Shown here one piece after another: positions 8,182 through 15,836 of a stretch of DNA of 21,619 bases. The stretch comes from CALODL01 sp942492115. Lineage in GTDB: Bacteria > Planctomycetota > Phycisphaerae > UBA1845 > CAIVHJ01. The stretch is taken from the NCBI GenBank assembly GCA_942492115.1, contig CALODL010000016.1, positions 1-21,619 of the forward strand, written 5' to 3'. Made by a program: the position numbers and the translations under genes. The notes beneath the pieces are model-generated. The model did no database searches. It worked only from the letters and a program-made list of their open reading frames with translations, and was not told the origin of the DNA. The stretch's first letter is position 1; each line of letters starts with the position of its first letter.

Positions 8182-9684
8182 ATGAAGTGGATATTCCCGG
8201 GGCTGACGGCGCTAGTGAGTCTGGCGAGTGGATCGGCGGCGTGGGCCGGCGGCGACTGCTGTGCACCCAACGACGATGCCGGTTGCGCGGACAAGGTGTG
8301 CACGGAGGTCGTGTGCGCGATCGATCCTGCGTGCTGCATCATTCCGTGGGATGCCCAGTGTGCTTCGATCGCCAACGAGAACTGCGTCGTGTGTGGAGCG
8401 ACGAGTAATTGCTGCGAAATCCGTCCCGAACCCGGGTGTGACGTGCCCAGTTGTGAGGCGCAGGTCTGTGCCGAATTCCCGGCATGTTGCGACGTGGGCT
8501 GGGGGATCGATATTTTCTCGACCAGTGGAATTTGCGTCGACCTGGCCATTCAATTCTGTGATGGGCTGTGCGATGGGATCGCCGACGGGTGTGGCCACAA
8601 GGGTGCCGACACCTGTTGCGAGGCAGATGATATTCCGTGGTGTGATGACGAAGAGTGTTGTCGCGACGTGTGTCTGGGCCGCGAGGACGATCCGTTGTTC
8701 ACGCCAGACTCCTGGTGTTGCCTGATGGAGTGGGATTCATTGTGTGCTCAGAAGGCAACCAACAATCCTTTTTGTGATTGTGATGGCGCGCCAGGCGATT
8801 GTTGCGAGACGAACTTCGATTATGCCGGTTGTCTCGAGCCTGCGTGTGAGGAATGCGTCTGCGCGAAGATGCCGGACTGCTGTCAGTTTTCGTGGACACC
8901 GTTTTGTGTCGATGTTGCCAAGTTTGATTGCCCGGAAGTATGTGGCTGTGATGTATTCATCCCACCGTGCCCAGAAGATACCGAGAACAACTGTTGCTAC
9001 CCCAGTTTCGACGAAGGAGGATGCGCGGACAAGGACTGCTGCGATGCAGTCTGCGCGAGCAATCCAGGTTGTTGCGAGGGATCATGGGGCTTCGGATGCG
9101 CTGAGGATGCCGTCGAAGTGTGCGACGCCTGCGGCAGTTGCACCGCACGTCTCGTGGGGGCCGATCCGCCCGATGGCATAATCGATGCGCGCCAGCCCTT
9201 CCCGCCGGGCGGCGGTCCGATCACGGGAATCGGTGACCTTGACCACCCGATTGAGATCATGGTCTCAGAACCGATGGCAGACAACGGGTGCTTCACGTTG
9301 TGCGAGAGCGCTACGGGCGGCATGGAACCCAATGCTGTCGGTTGGGTGCAGGACTATCTCAATGGCAAGTATGAGCTCATTCTCTTGAGAGCCATTACCC
9401 CGGGGGCCCAGACCGTTATCTACTACGGTGATGTTCCGGCGGCCGTGTTCTACTGGCACCCGGGCAACGTCAATGGCGACAACATTACCAATCCGCTCGA
9501 TATCCTGGCTTTGGTCGATATCCTCAATGGCATTGCCGAGCCGGAGTGGGGCGATCACAGTACCGATATCGATCGCAGTGGCAGTCTGACGCCGCTCGAC
9601 ATTCTGGCTCTGATCGATGTACTCAACGGTGCTGGACAGCTCGATGCGTGGAACAACACATCGTTGCCGGCCGGATGTGAATAG
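8182..9684 (+). CDS. Secreted Cys-rich repeat protein with C-terminal dockerin
   Basis: A 500-residue secreted protein and second gene of the operon (AGGAG 6 nt before the ATG). Residues 1-23 are a signal peptide ending in SGSAAWA. Residues about 24-315 contain five degenerate ~50-residue units of the form xxCCxxxxxxGCxxxxCxxxVCxxxPxCCxxxWxxxCxxxAxxxC, very rich in cysteine and tryptophan. Such units are typical of planctomycete secreted proteins, and their function is unknown. Residues about 317-427 form a module with the signature GIIDARQP (332-339), also found in the protease at 9864. The C-terminus (428-500) is a dockerin-like pair: GNVNGDNITNPLDILALVDI and DIDRSGSLTPLDILALIDV, each with a DxNxD/DxDxS calcium loop and the DILxLID helix. 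Known dockerins bind cohesins, and a cohesin-like domain is encoded by the gene directly upstream. Confidence 0.92.
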   Translation: MKWIFPGLTALVSLASGSAAWAGGDCCAPNDDAGCADKVCTEVVCAIDPACCIIPWDAQCASIANENCVVCGATSNCCEIRPEPGCDVPSCEAQVCAEFPACCDVGWGIDIFSTSGICVDLAIQFCDGLCDGIADGCGHKGADTCCEADDIPWCDDEECCRDVCLGREDDPLFTPDSWCCLMEWDSLCAQKATNNPFCDCDGAPGDCCETNFDYAGCLEPACEECVCAKMPDCCQFSWTPFCVDVAKFDCPEVCGCDVFIPPCPEDTENNCCYPSFDEGGCADKDCCDAVCASNPGCCEGSWGFGCAEDAVEVCDACGSCTARLVGADPPDGIIDARQPFPPGGGPITGIGDLDHPIEIMVSEPMADNGCFTLCESATGGMEPNAVGWVQDYLNGKYELILLRAITPGAQTVIYYGDVPAAVFYWHPGNVNGDNITNPLDILALVDILNGIAEPEWGDHSTDIDRSGSLTPLDILALIDVLNGAGQLDAWNNTSLPAGCE

Positions 9685-9703
9685 ATGTGAGTGTGAGCCA
9701 GCG

Positions 9704-9868
9704 CTAAGTGCTCCCTTTCATAATTGGGTGTAGGGTTCTCCGCGGCGCTTGTCGTGTTGGGCAAGGCGCGAGGAGGAGGCGATGCCTGACATCGTTGACG
9801 ACGAGCAACAGTCCAGGGCGGCAGGCGTCCGGAAAACCCTACAAAGAATTGTGAAATGGGGCACTAAG
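9704..9868 (+). repeat. 165-bp palindromic MITE-like repeat, copy 1
   Basis: Starts CTAAGTGCTCCCTTTCATAA and ends TTGTGAAATGGGGCACTAAG; the two ends are imperfect inverted repeats over about 47 bp. Inside is a small hairpin, CGATG-cctga-CATCG (9780-9794). The reverse complement of 14819-14985 matches it nearly base for base: a few substitutions, plus a CA insertion giving CAACACAG there for CAACAG here. It fills the gap between two convergent genes and provides the TAG stop of the protease gene at 9864-9866. It codes for no transposase, so it could be a non-autonomous mobile element. When transcribed it would fold into a long hairpin that could act as a terminator for both genes. Confidence 0.85.
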
Positions 9869-12800
9869 GGAGCGTGCGTCCGTTCCATACATCGAACGCA
9901 CCGGCGCCATTGAGCAGGTCGATGAGACGCAAGATATCGAGGGGCTCGGTTGCCATGCTGCGATCAATGTCGGTCGCATGATCGGGCAATGTGGTGATCC
10001 CATTGAGGACGTCGATCAGGTCCAGGATGTCCAGCGAATTGGACACGGCATCTCCGTTGACGTCTCCGGGTAAGTAGCCCAATCGAATGGTCACTTCATT
10101 GCACGTGTGCGTGAGCGTGGTCCACGTCCCCGGTTCGAGCGCTACGTCCCATTCGATGAACAGGCCGTTGGGTGTCGTCGTGATATCCGAGATCGTGGGG
10201 GGCCTACCGTCCCCGCCGGTTTCGGTCAGCGCGAAATCATCGGCACTGATTTCACCAAAGACATTGATCAGGTCGAGCGTCAACCCGGTCCACCCCTGTC
10301 GCACTGCAGCATCATCGAGCGCGTGCGGTTGCCTGGCATCGATGGCTCCGCTGACAGGTGTGCTTCCAGCGATTCGCGGGCAGCCGTCCTCGCAGTCATC
10401 GGGGACGCCGTTGGCATCGTCGTCGCTCGACGTTCCGGAAGTGATATCGCAACTGTCGGGGATGCCATTGAGGTTACAGTCAGGCGCAGCCATCGGCATG
10501 GTCAGCGACCACCGCTCGAGGCTGCCGCAGCCCACCTCGTCAATAGCACTGATGACCAATGACCAGTCACCATGCGCCAGGGTTCCGCTGAAAGTCGATA
10601 GCGGTTGAACCGGTCGAAAGCTACCCGTATAGGGCGGTGTGGCGCTGCATATGTGTTGGGCAGCGTCGTCTCGAAAGACTGTATTGCGGAGATCCTGACC
10701 GGGCGCAACACAGGCGTCGAACAACGTGACGACATCGGTACCGTTGGACAACCGCAGGCGCAGGCTCGGGGTGTTGCTGTGTGTGATGTCGACACCCACG
10801 ACGAGGGTCTCGATGATACCGAAGTGGTCGATCTCGATCGTATCGAACACTGCACCGCCCGGTTCGATCATGGCCGGTGGATCGAAGTCGATTGTGCGCT
10901 GAGGGCCGGTGAAGAGCACATCGCATTCATCCGGGATGTCGTTCGCGTTGCAATCGGCGCTGCCGCCAGATGTGAGATCGCAAACATCCGGAATGCCGTT
11001 GGCGTTGCAGTCGAGCTGGCACGTGTCCGGGATACCATCGCGCTGGCAATCAGGCGCGCCGTCGGCGACGTCGCACGAATCAGGGATACGGTTATCATTG
11101 CAGTCTGGTACGGCGCCTGTCGCAACCTCGGAGAAATCGCCCTGCCCATTGTTGTTGCAATCGGGTTCTGCCAGTAAACGGCAAGCGGTATCGCTCGTAT
11201 TGCCCGCAAGGTCGCGGGCAACGGTCACGAACGAGAAACGTGGGTCGACGCCAGCCAATTGGAGGACGTGGTGCGTCGCGGCCGCAGTACTCGAGGTGCT
11301 GTGAATGAGCTCTTTGCATCCGGGGCCGTAGAGGACCGTAACGACTGCAGGTTCGGTGACATCGACTTCAACGGTCGCTTGCGGGAAGGCTGTCGCAGTG
11401 ACGTCGGAGCGCGTGATGACCGGGCTCAAGCAATCGATCAACGCGCTGTCCGACACAACGACGTCCTGTCCTCCGTGGCCGTCATCGGCATCCAGGTAGG
11501 TGGTGTTCAAGGTATCGTTGGGGCTGACCACGATGAAGTCGGTGCCGCCCGTGCCGCCCAGATCAAACGTGACGAGGCCTCTGAAGGTAGCACTGGTGTT
11601 GTCGACTTCCGTGAGTTCGACCTCGATGCCCGCCGGTTCCGTGTTTGACGTGACCCGTACGGTCGTCGTGTCGGAGGCGTCGTCGTCGAGATTGAGGTCA
11701 CAATCGACGACCTCGATGACAGCGACGCCCTCACAGCCGTATCGCGTACTGTCCAGGCGCAGAGTGGCGGCGGAGTCACAGGTGAGCAAGGTGGGTGACG
11801 CACACAGCGCGAAGGGCTGTGGTCCCTGCGGTACTGCGTGACCGCGGACCTCGATCTGCCAGGCACCGATCTGCGGTTCGTCTATGACGATTTGCTCGAC
11901 ATTGTTGCGGTGGTCGGCGGCGGTGCGCGTCGCCGGCTTGGCCGGTTGTGCCGGGTCGAGCGTCCATGGCTGATGTTCGCTGCCATCGGGAGCGCGGGCA
12001 ACGAGGTCGAGGTCATTGACCAATGCGGTGGTGACGTGTGGTGCGCCCGGGGCGTCATCCCACACGATGGTGATCTTGAGGGTCGTGTCGTCCGGACCTA
12101 CCTCGACGCCGAATCCAATCGTGTCATTCTGAGCGACGGCAGCCGTAGTGAAGTGTCCTGTGCTGAGGAATTCGATGGTTTTTTCGAAGTCGATGAGGCC
12201 ATAGCCGTATTGGAAGTCGGGTCCATCAACCCCCAGATCCGTGGCATTGTGGATGGCCAGCGCCTTGAACGTCGCACCGTCCGGGTCGGGCGCTTCGGGA
12301 AACAGCCGACGGTGCTCTTCGATCACGATGGCACCGAGTCCAGTGACGACCGGCGCTGCCATGGATGTTCCGCAGGCCGTGATATATCCGCCTTCGAGCG
12401 ACGTCGATGTGATCCCGAAATCGCCGCTTGACTCACACCCCGGCGCGACGACATCGGGCCGCAAACGGCCATCATCACAGGGTCCCCAACTGCTGAACGG
12501 CGCGACCCATGCATCGTCGGAGTTGACCGCGCCAACAACGATGGGGTTCTTGGCGCAAGAAGGTGGTGCGGTCGAGTGATAACCTTGGGCATCGGCGCCT
12601 CCAGCATCCGTGCAACGATCGCACAGCCGCTCGTTACCAGCGGCCCATACGATGGGCATGCGGTGGCCAATGCTGCCTGTGGCGATGGCATCGATCGTGG
12701 CCGACATCAGGCCATAGTCACCCGTGTATGTGCAATCCCACAGCTCGGGGTCGTTGATTCCGTTCTGACAGATGTTCGTGCCGATCGAATTGTTGGAGAC

Positions 12801-13787
12801 GGCAGCACCGAGCGACTGGGCTTCGGCGTAGTCTTCTTCGACATCTCCGATATTCGTGTACAACGGCACGTCAGCTCCGTCGCTGCGGAATCCGTAGGAC
12901 AACAGATCGACCTCGGGGGCCATGCCGCTGAAGAGACCACAAAACGCGCGTCCATCGCCGCCGGCCGTACCGGCAACGTGCGTCGAGTGAATCGATATGA
13001 AGTTGGTGTCAGCAGGTCCGATGGTGACTCGGCCGGTGAAATCAGGATGAGCCAGGTCGATGACCCCGACGTCATAAATCATGGCGCTGACGCCCGCTCC
13101 GCGTAAGTGCGGAGCAGTTGTTCTAAGAGCCTGGGCGCCGCTGAGTAACCGGCCCCCGTCATTGGTCTCCCCAAGCGGTGGAAGTGGTGGCTCGATCCAT
13201 GATATGACGTCTTCATCGGCCAGGGTCGTGATGTTCTCCGGATCAAGCGTAACGACCATGCCTTTGAGGCTCATGAGCCTGGCGACAACCGCGCCACCCT
13301 GGCTCACGACTGCGGCCGTGGCCGCATCATCGGACACGTCATCGTGCACCAGGACATTCAATACGACACGCGTGGGCGCAGCAGTCGATCCCTCGAGAAC
13401 TGTCCAGTGCGGCAAGTGCTGTCCGGCGAGCAGAGGATGGAGTTTCCAGGCAGTCGAAATGGGGCCCGTTGCCTCAACGAGGGGGGTGGTCTGTTCAATG
13501 GCGATGTCGTGTCGTACCTTCGCGAACCACGTGCGTTCCCCAAGATATGTCTGCAACTCGAGGCCATTATCGGCCAACGTGCGGCGCTGCGCCGCTGTGA
13601 GCCTTCGCGTCAGGCGGATCAACACATGGCGACCGCGCTGCTGGGTCAGCAACCGGTCGTGGTCGCTGGCCGACGCTGTCGTGAATGCGATCGTTCCTCC
13701 GCGGAACACCGTCCCGATGCTCGCCGGAGCGGGCCTGCCCGTGGGCGGGACCGCGAGTGCGCACAGGATAACGATTACGTGGTTCAT
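9864..13787 (-). CDS. Secreted subtilisin-like S8 protease with P-domain and dockerin
   Basis: A 1307-residue secreted serine endopeptidase. The start at 13787 begins a signal peptide (MNHVIVILCALAVPP); the open frame extends 58 codons upstream without a convincing leader. Residues about 40-200 look like a long propeptide. The catalytic domain has Asp239 (IYDVGVID), His267 (HSTHVAGT), Asn385 (WAAGN) and Ser475 (GTSMAAP). The usual Gly after the catalytic His is Ser. A KP-43-like beta-barrel follows (LVNDLDLVARAPDGS, VPQGPQPFAL). Then come further Ig-like sequence, DCNxNGIPD calcium-type repeats (about 880-960), a proprotein-convertase P-domain (about 965-1097), an AIDARQP module (about 1133-1238) and a two-repeat dockerin (1239-1307; GDVNGDAVSNSLDILDLIDV, DIDRSMATEPLDILRLIDLL). 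The second dockerin loop is weaker (DIDRSMATE). It lies between the two palindromic repeat copies and has no visible Shine-Dalgarno close to the ATG. Confidence 0.93.
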   Translation of the reverse strand: MNHVIVILCALAVPPTGRPAPASIGTVFRGGTIAFTTASASDHDRLLTQQRGRHVLIRLTRRLTAAQRRTLADNGLELQTYLGERTWFAKVRHDIAIEQTTPLVEATGPISTAWKLHPLLAGQHLPHWTVLEGSTAAPTRVVLNVLVHDDVSDDAATAAVVSQGGAVVARLMSLKGMVVTLDPENITTLADEDVISWIEPPLPPLGETNDGGRLLSGAQALRTTAPHLRGAGVSAMIYDVGVIDLAHPDFTGRVTIGPADTNFISIHSTHVAGTAGGDGRAFCGLFSGMAPEVDLLSYGFRSDGADVPLYTNIGDVEEDYAEAQSLGAAVSNNSIGTNICQNGINDPELWDCTYTGDYGLMSATIDAIATGSIGHRMPIVWAAGNERLCDRCTDAGGADAQGYHSTAPPSCAKNPIVVGAVNSDDAWVAPFSSWGPCDDGRLRPDVVAPGCESSGDFGITSTSLEGGYITACGTSMAAPVVTGLGAIVIEEHRRLFPEAPDPDGATFKALAIHNATDLGVDGPDFQYGYGLIDFEKTIEFLSTGHFTTAAVAQNDTIGFGVEVGPDDTTLKITIVWDDAPGAPHVTTALVNDLDLVARAPDGSEHQPWTLDPAQPAKPATRTAADHRNNVEQIVIDEPQIGAWQIEVRGHAVPQGPQPFALCASPTLLTCDSAATLRLDSTRYGCEGVAVIEVVDCDLNLDDDASDTTTVRVTSNTEPAGIEVELTEVDNTSATFRGLVTFDLGGTGGTDFIVVSPNDTLNTTYLDADDGHGGQDVVVSDSALIDCLSPVITRSDVTATAFPQATVEVDVTEPAVVTVLYGPGCKELIHSTSSTAAATHHVLQLAGVDPRFSFVTVARDLAGNTSDTACRLLAEPDCNNNGQGDFSEVATGAVPDCNDNRIPDSCDVADGAPDCQRDGIPDTCQLDCNANGIPDVCDLTSGGSADCNANDIPDECDVLFTGPQRTIDFDPPAMIEPGGAVFDTIEIDHFGIIETLVVGVDITHSNTPSLRLRLSNGTDVVTLFDACVAPGQDLRNTVFRDDAAQHICSATPPYTGSFRPVQPLSTFSGTLAHGDWSLVISAIDEVGCGSLERWSLTMPMAAPDCNLNGIPDSCDITSGTSSDDDANGVPDDCEDGCPRIAGSTPVSGAIDARQPHALDDAAVRQGWTGLTLDLINVFGEISADDFALTETGGDGRPPTISDITTTPNGLFIEWDVALEPGTWTTLTHTCNEVTIRLGYLPGDVNGDAVSNSLDILDLIDVLNGITTLPDHATDIDRSMATEPLDILRLIDLLNGAGAFDVWNGRTLP

Positions 13788-13957
13788 GGGTGGGGCAATT
13801 ACTCCTGAGGGGCTCGTGGCTGTATTGTAGCAGGCGAGCTCTGGCGGCGCGAGGAAAACCGCAGTGTTCCGGTCAGCCTGGAGGTCGACCCTCAGTTGCC
13901 CGCGCACCATTCGGGCGTAACTGCCGTGATGCCCGTGGCGGGGACACGTGCTGGACA

Positions 13958-13992
13958 ACAAAAAACCCGGGCAGGAATACCACCTGCCCGGG
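13958..13992 (-). terminator. Rho-independent terminator of the CTERM protein gene
   Basis: A perfect 10-bp stem (CCTGCCCGGG paired with CCCGGGCAGG, 13966-13975 and 13983-13992). On the minus strand it is followed by a run of Ts (plus-strand As at 13958-13965). It sits 29 bp after the stop at 14021 and ends that transcript before the protease gene, which must have its own promoter. No other recognisable element is visible between 13788 and 13957. Confidence 0.9.
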
Positions 13993-14020
13993 TCGAGGTT
14001 CTGGCTGGAGAACGAGCACC

Positions 14021-14737
14021 TCAGCGGCTCTTGCGCCGAATACGGGCAACACCGATGCCCAGGGCACCGATCAACACTGCCATACCCAGGGGACTCATGG
14101 CCGGGACGGTTGTCGGCGGTTCGACCGCCGGTCCTGAGATGGTGATTTGATCGATATCGAAGGTGTAGTCCTGGTCACTACCGGCAAGTGGCGCGGGGAC
14201 AGACACGCCGACCTGGACGTTGCCGATATTGCCGAACACGGTGCCGAAGTCCGCAGTCTCGAACGTGATGAATTGCGGGTTGCCTTCTTCGAGGGCAATT
14301 GAAATGGGTGTCCACTCCCCAGGTAGCGCTGGAATAAAGATGACTCCGACAGCTCCGGGGAAGTTAAACGGGCTCGAAAAGCGCACGAAGAAGTTCAGCG
14401 GCATCGGCGCATCGTGGCGAACCATGGCGTTGAACTGCGTGACGTTCTCGCTGATGTAATCACCGACGAAGGCATTGCCGCTCGAGAACCATTCTGCCTG
14501 GCCGCGGAGGATAGCGGGTGTGTCATCGGGAAACGAATTCGCGAAGTTGAACGTGCCGCTGGCATAGCTGCTGCCGTCCGGCCCACCGGCTGCCAGCCAG
14601 TCGAGCTCGGTTGCTCCATCCGAACCGCGCCATGCTGCCGAGCTGCCAACGAAATTCTCGGTAAACGGAACGGTGGCAGCCAGTGCGAGCGTCGCTCCGC
14701 TCGCAATGGCACATATCAACAGGGTGTGCTTCTTCAT
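14021..14737 (-). CDS. Small secreted protein with IPTL/PEP-CTERM-like sorting tail
   Basis: A 238-residue exported protein. The start at 14737 is preceded by AAGGA and begins a signal peptide (MKKHTLLICAIASGATLALA); the longer open frame would run back into the repeat at 14819. The body (about 22-200) is predicted beta-rich, with no motif I recognise (ENFVGSSAAWRG, YTFDIDQITISGP). The C-terminus has the three-part sorting signal of exosortase substrates: a short motif (VPAMSPLGM), a hydrophobic helix (AVLIGALGIGVA) and a basic end (RIRRKSR). The motif is closest to the IPTL class. Proteins of this kind are recognised by exosortase-like enzymes, cleaved and attached or released at the surface. 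No exosortase is in the window. It lies between the two repeat copies and is followed by a strong terminator. Confidence 0.88.
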   Translation of the reverse strand: MKKHTLLICAIASGATLALAATVPFTENFVGSSAAWRGSDGATELDWLAAGGPDGSSYASGTFNFANSFPDDTPAILRGQAEWFSSGNAFVGDYISENVTQFNAMVRHDAPMPLNFFVRFSSPFNFPGAVGVIFIPALPGEWTPISIALEEGNPQFITFETADFGTVFGNIGNVQVGVSVPAPLAGSDQDYTFDIDQITISGPAVEPPTTVPAMSPLGMAVLIGALGIGVARIRRKSR

Positions 14738-14818
14738 GGTCTTCCTTTGGTGATGGTATGTGGTTCGTACTTCTCTCGTCCCTTTGCGGAGAATCAAATA
14801 GAGTGACTGTTCTCTTGC

Positions 14819-14985
14819 CTTAGTGCCCCATTTCACAATTCTTTGTAGGGTTTTCCGGACGCTTGCCGCCCTGGACTGTGTTGCTCGTCGTCAACGATGT
14901 CAGGCATCGCCTCCTCCTCGCGCCTTGCCCAACACGACAATCGTCGCGGAGAACCCTACACCCAATTATGAAAGGGAGCACTTAG
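14819..14985 (-). repeat. 167-bp palindromic MITE-like repeat, copy 2 (inverted)
   Basis: Reverse-complement copy of 9704-9868, so the pair faces outward symmetrically and brackets a 4.95-kb stretch. Its outer end (GGGAGCACTTAG) supplies the TAA stop of the pseudopilin gene at 14982-14984. Its inner end lies 81 bp before the CTERM protein start. Differences from copy 1 are a 2-bp insertion and scattered substitutions (CGACGATTG for CGGCGCTTG). I see no longer flanking target duplication. Confidence 0.85.
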
Positions 14986-15833
14986 TGGCCCGTCATGTGG
15001 GGTGTCGGATCCCGGGTCATCATGATGTCGGTTTGATCACCGTCGGCGAACAATGCGTGATAGCCGGTATTGGCTGAGCTGTAGCGCGTATTGATCATGA
15101 ACTGGTTCTCGGCGTGGCCCATATCCGGTCGCGGAACGAGGTCGCCCTTGTGTGGATACCGGGGGCGGCCGGAGACCGGCTGTCCACCCATGGTGTCCCA
15201 GATCAGCGGCCAGCGCGTTCCCCAATACAGGCCGTAGCGCGGCTCGAAATTGTAGTTGTCAATGTGCTGCCCGGTTCCGCCGAAGTTGACATAGCGCCGT
15301 CCATTGAGCAGGCGCAGGGGGCGGCCGTCGAACTGGCGATAGTTGGTGATCGCCGGATCCAACGCTCCGAACGTTTCCGCTGCAGGGTCGGCGCTGTAAG
15401 GCATCGAGCCGCCGCGCGGGCCCGCAGTGCGAAATGAATAGGTGATCGTCCAGCTGCCGCGCGCTCCGTTAGTGGGAAATCCCGCAACGGCTGCTGGGCA
15501 TTGCCAACTGCCGGGTTCGACATACTCACCCAACGCCGTTCCAACGGCGGTCCGTAGCTCGGGATCGAAGGGATCGTCGTCGATGCTCAGTTCTTCGAGA
15601 TAAGGCACGTGGTCGTGGTGATCCTGGGAGTACATCAGCACGCCGGTGAACAGTGCTCGGAGGTTGTTGCGACACACGAGTTGTCGGGCCTGGCGGCGCG
15701 CACCGGACAGCGACGGCAGCAGCATGGCCATCAAGATTCCGATGATGGCCAGAACAACCAGGAGCTCGACCAGCGTAAAGGCCGGACGTGCCCGACCCAT
15801 GGCCCGTTTCCGTCTTGTCTGTTGCTCATACAT
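14982..15833 (-). CDS. Type II secretion-like pseudopilin (prepilin N-terminal methylation family)
   Basis: A 283-residue protein with the prepilin peptidase site RPA|FTLVELLVVLAIIGILMA near residues 16-37, giving the hydrophobic N-terminal helix of type II pseudopilins. The residue before the cleavage point is Ala rather than the usual Gly, as in the second pseudopilin here. Glu at mature position 5 is kept. The globular part has the family's QLVCRNNLRAL helix end, a WQCPA segment and the C-terminal HALFADGD motif typical of planctomycete H-x-DG pseudopilins. It starts 3 bp after the stop of the large surface protein gene upstream, so the two are co-transcribed and probably translationally coupled. 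Such proteins are numerous in planctomycete genomes and their individual roles are mostly unknown. Its stop codon comes from the edge of the palindromic repeat, so the C-terminus may have been altered by that insertion. Confidence 0.9.
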   Translation of the reverse strand: MYEQQTRRKRAMGRARPAFTLVELLVVLAIIGILMAMLLPSLSGARRQARQLVCRNNLRALFTGVLMYSQDHHDHVPYLEELSIDDDPFDPELRTAVGTALGEYVEPGSWQCPAAVAGFPTNGARGSWTITYSFRTAGPRGGSMPYSADPAAETFGALDPAITNYRQFDGRPLRLLNGRRYVNFGGTGQHIDNYNFEPRYGLYWGTRWPLIWDTMGGQPVSGRPRYPHKGDLVPRPDMGHAENQFMINTRYSSANTGYHALFADGDQTDIMMTRDPTPHMTGH

Positions 15834-15836
15834 GTT

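Noticed and set aside
9782..9868. Mini-gene inside the palindromic repeat (AGGAGGAGGCG before ATG CCT GAC ATC)
   Set aside because: A 2-bp insertion in copy 2 puts the two copies in different frames after about ten codons, so the protein is not conserved.
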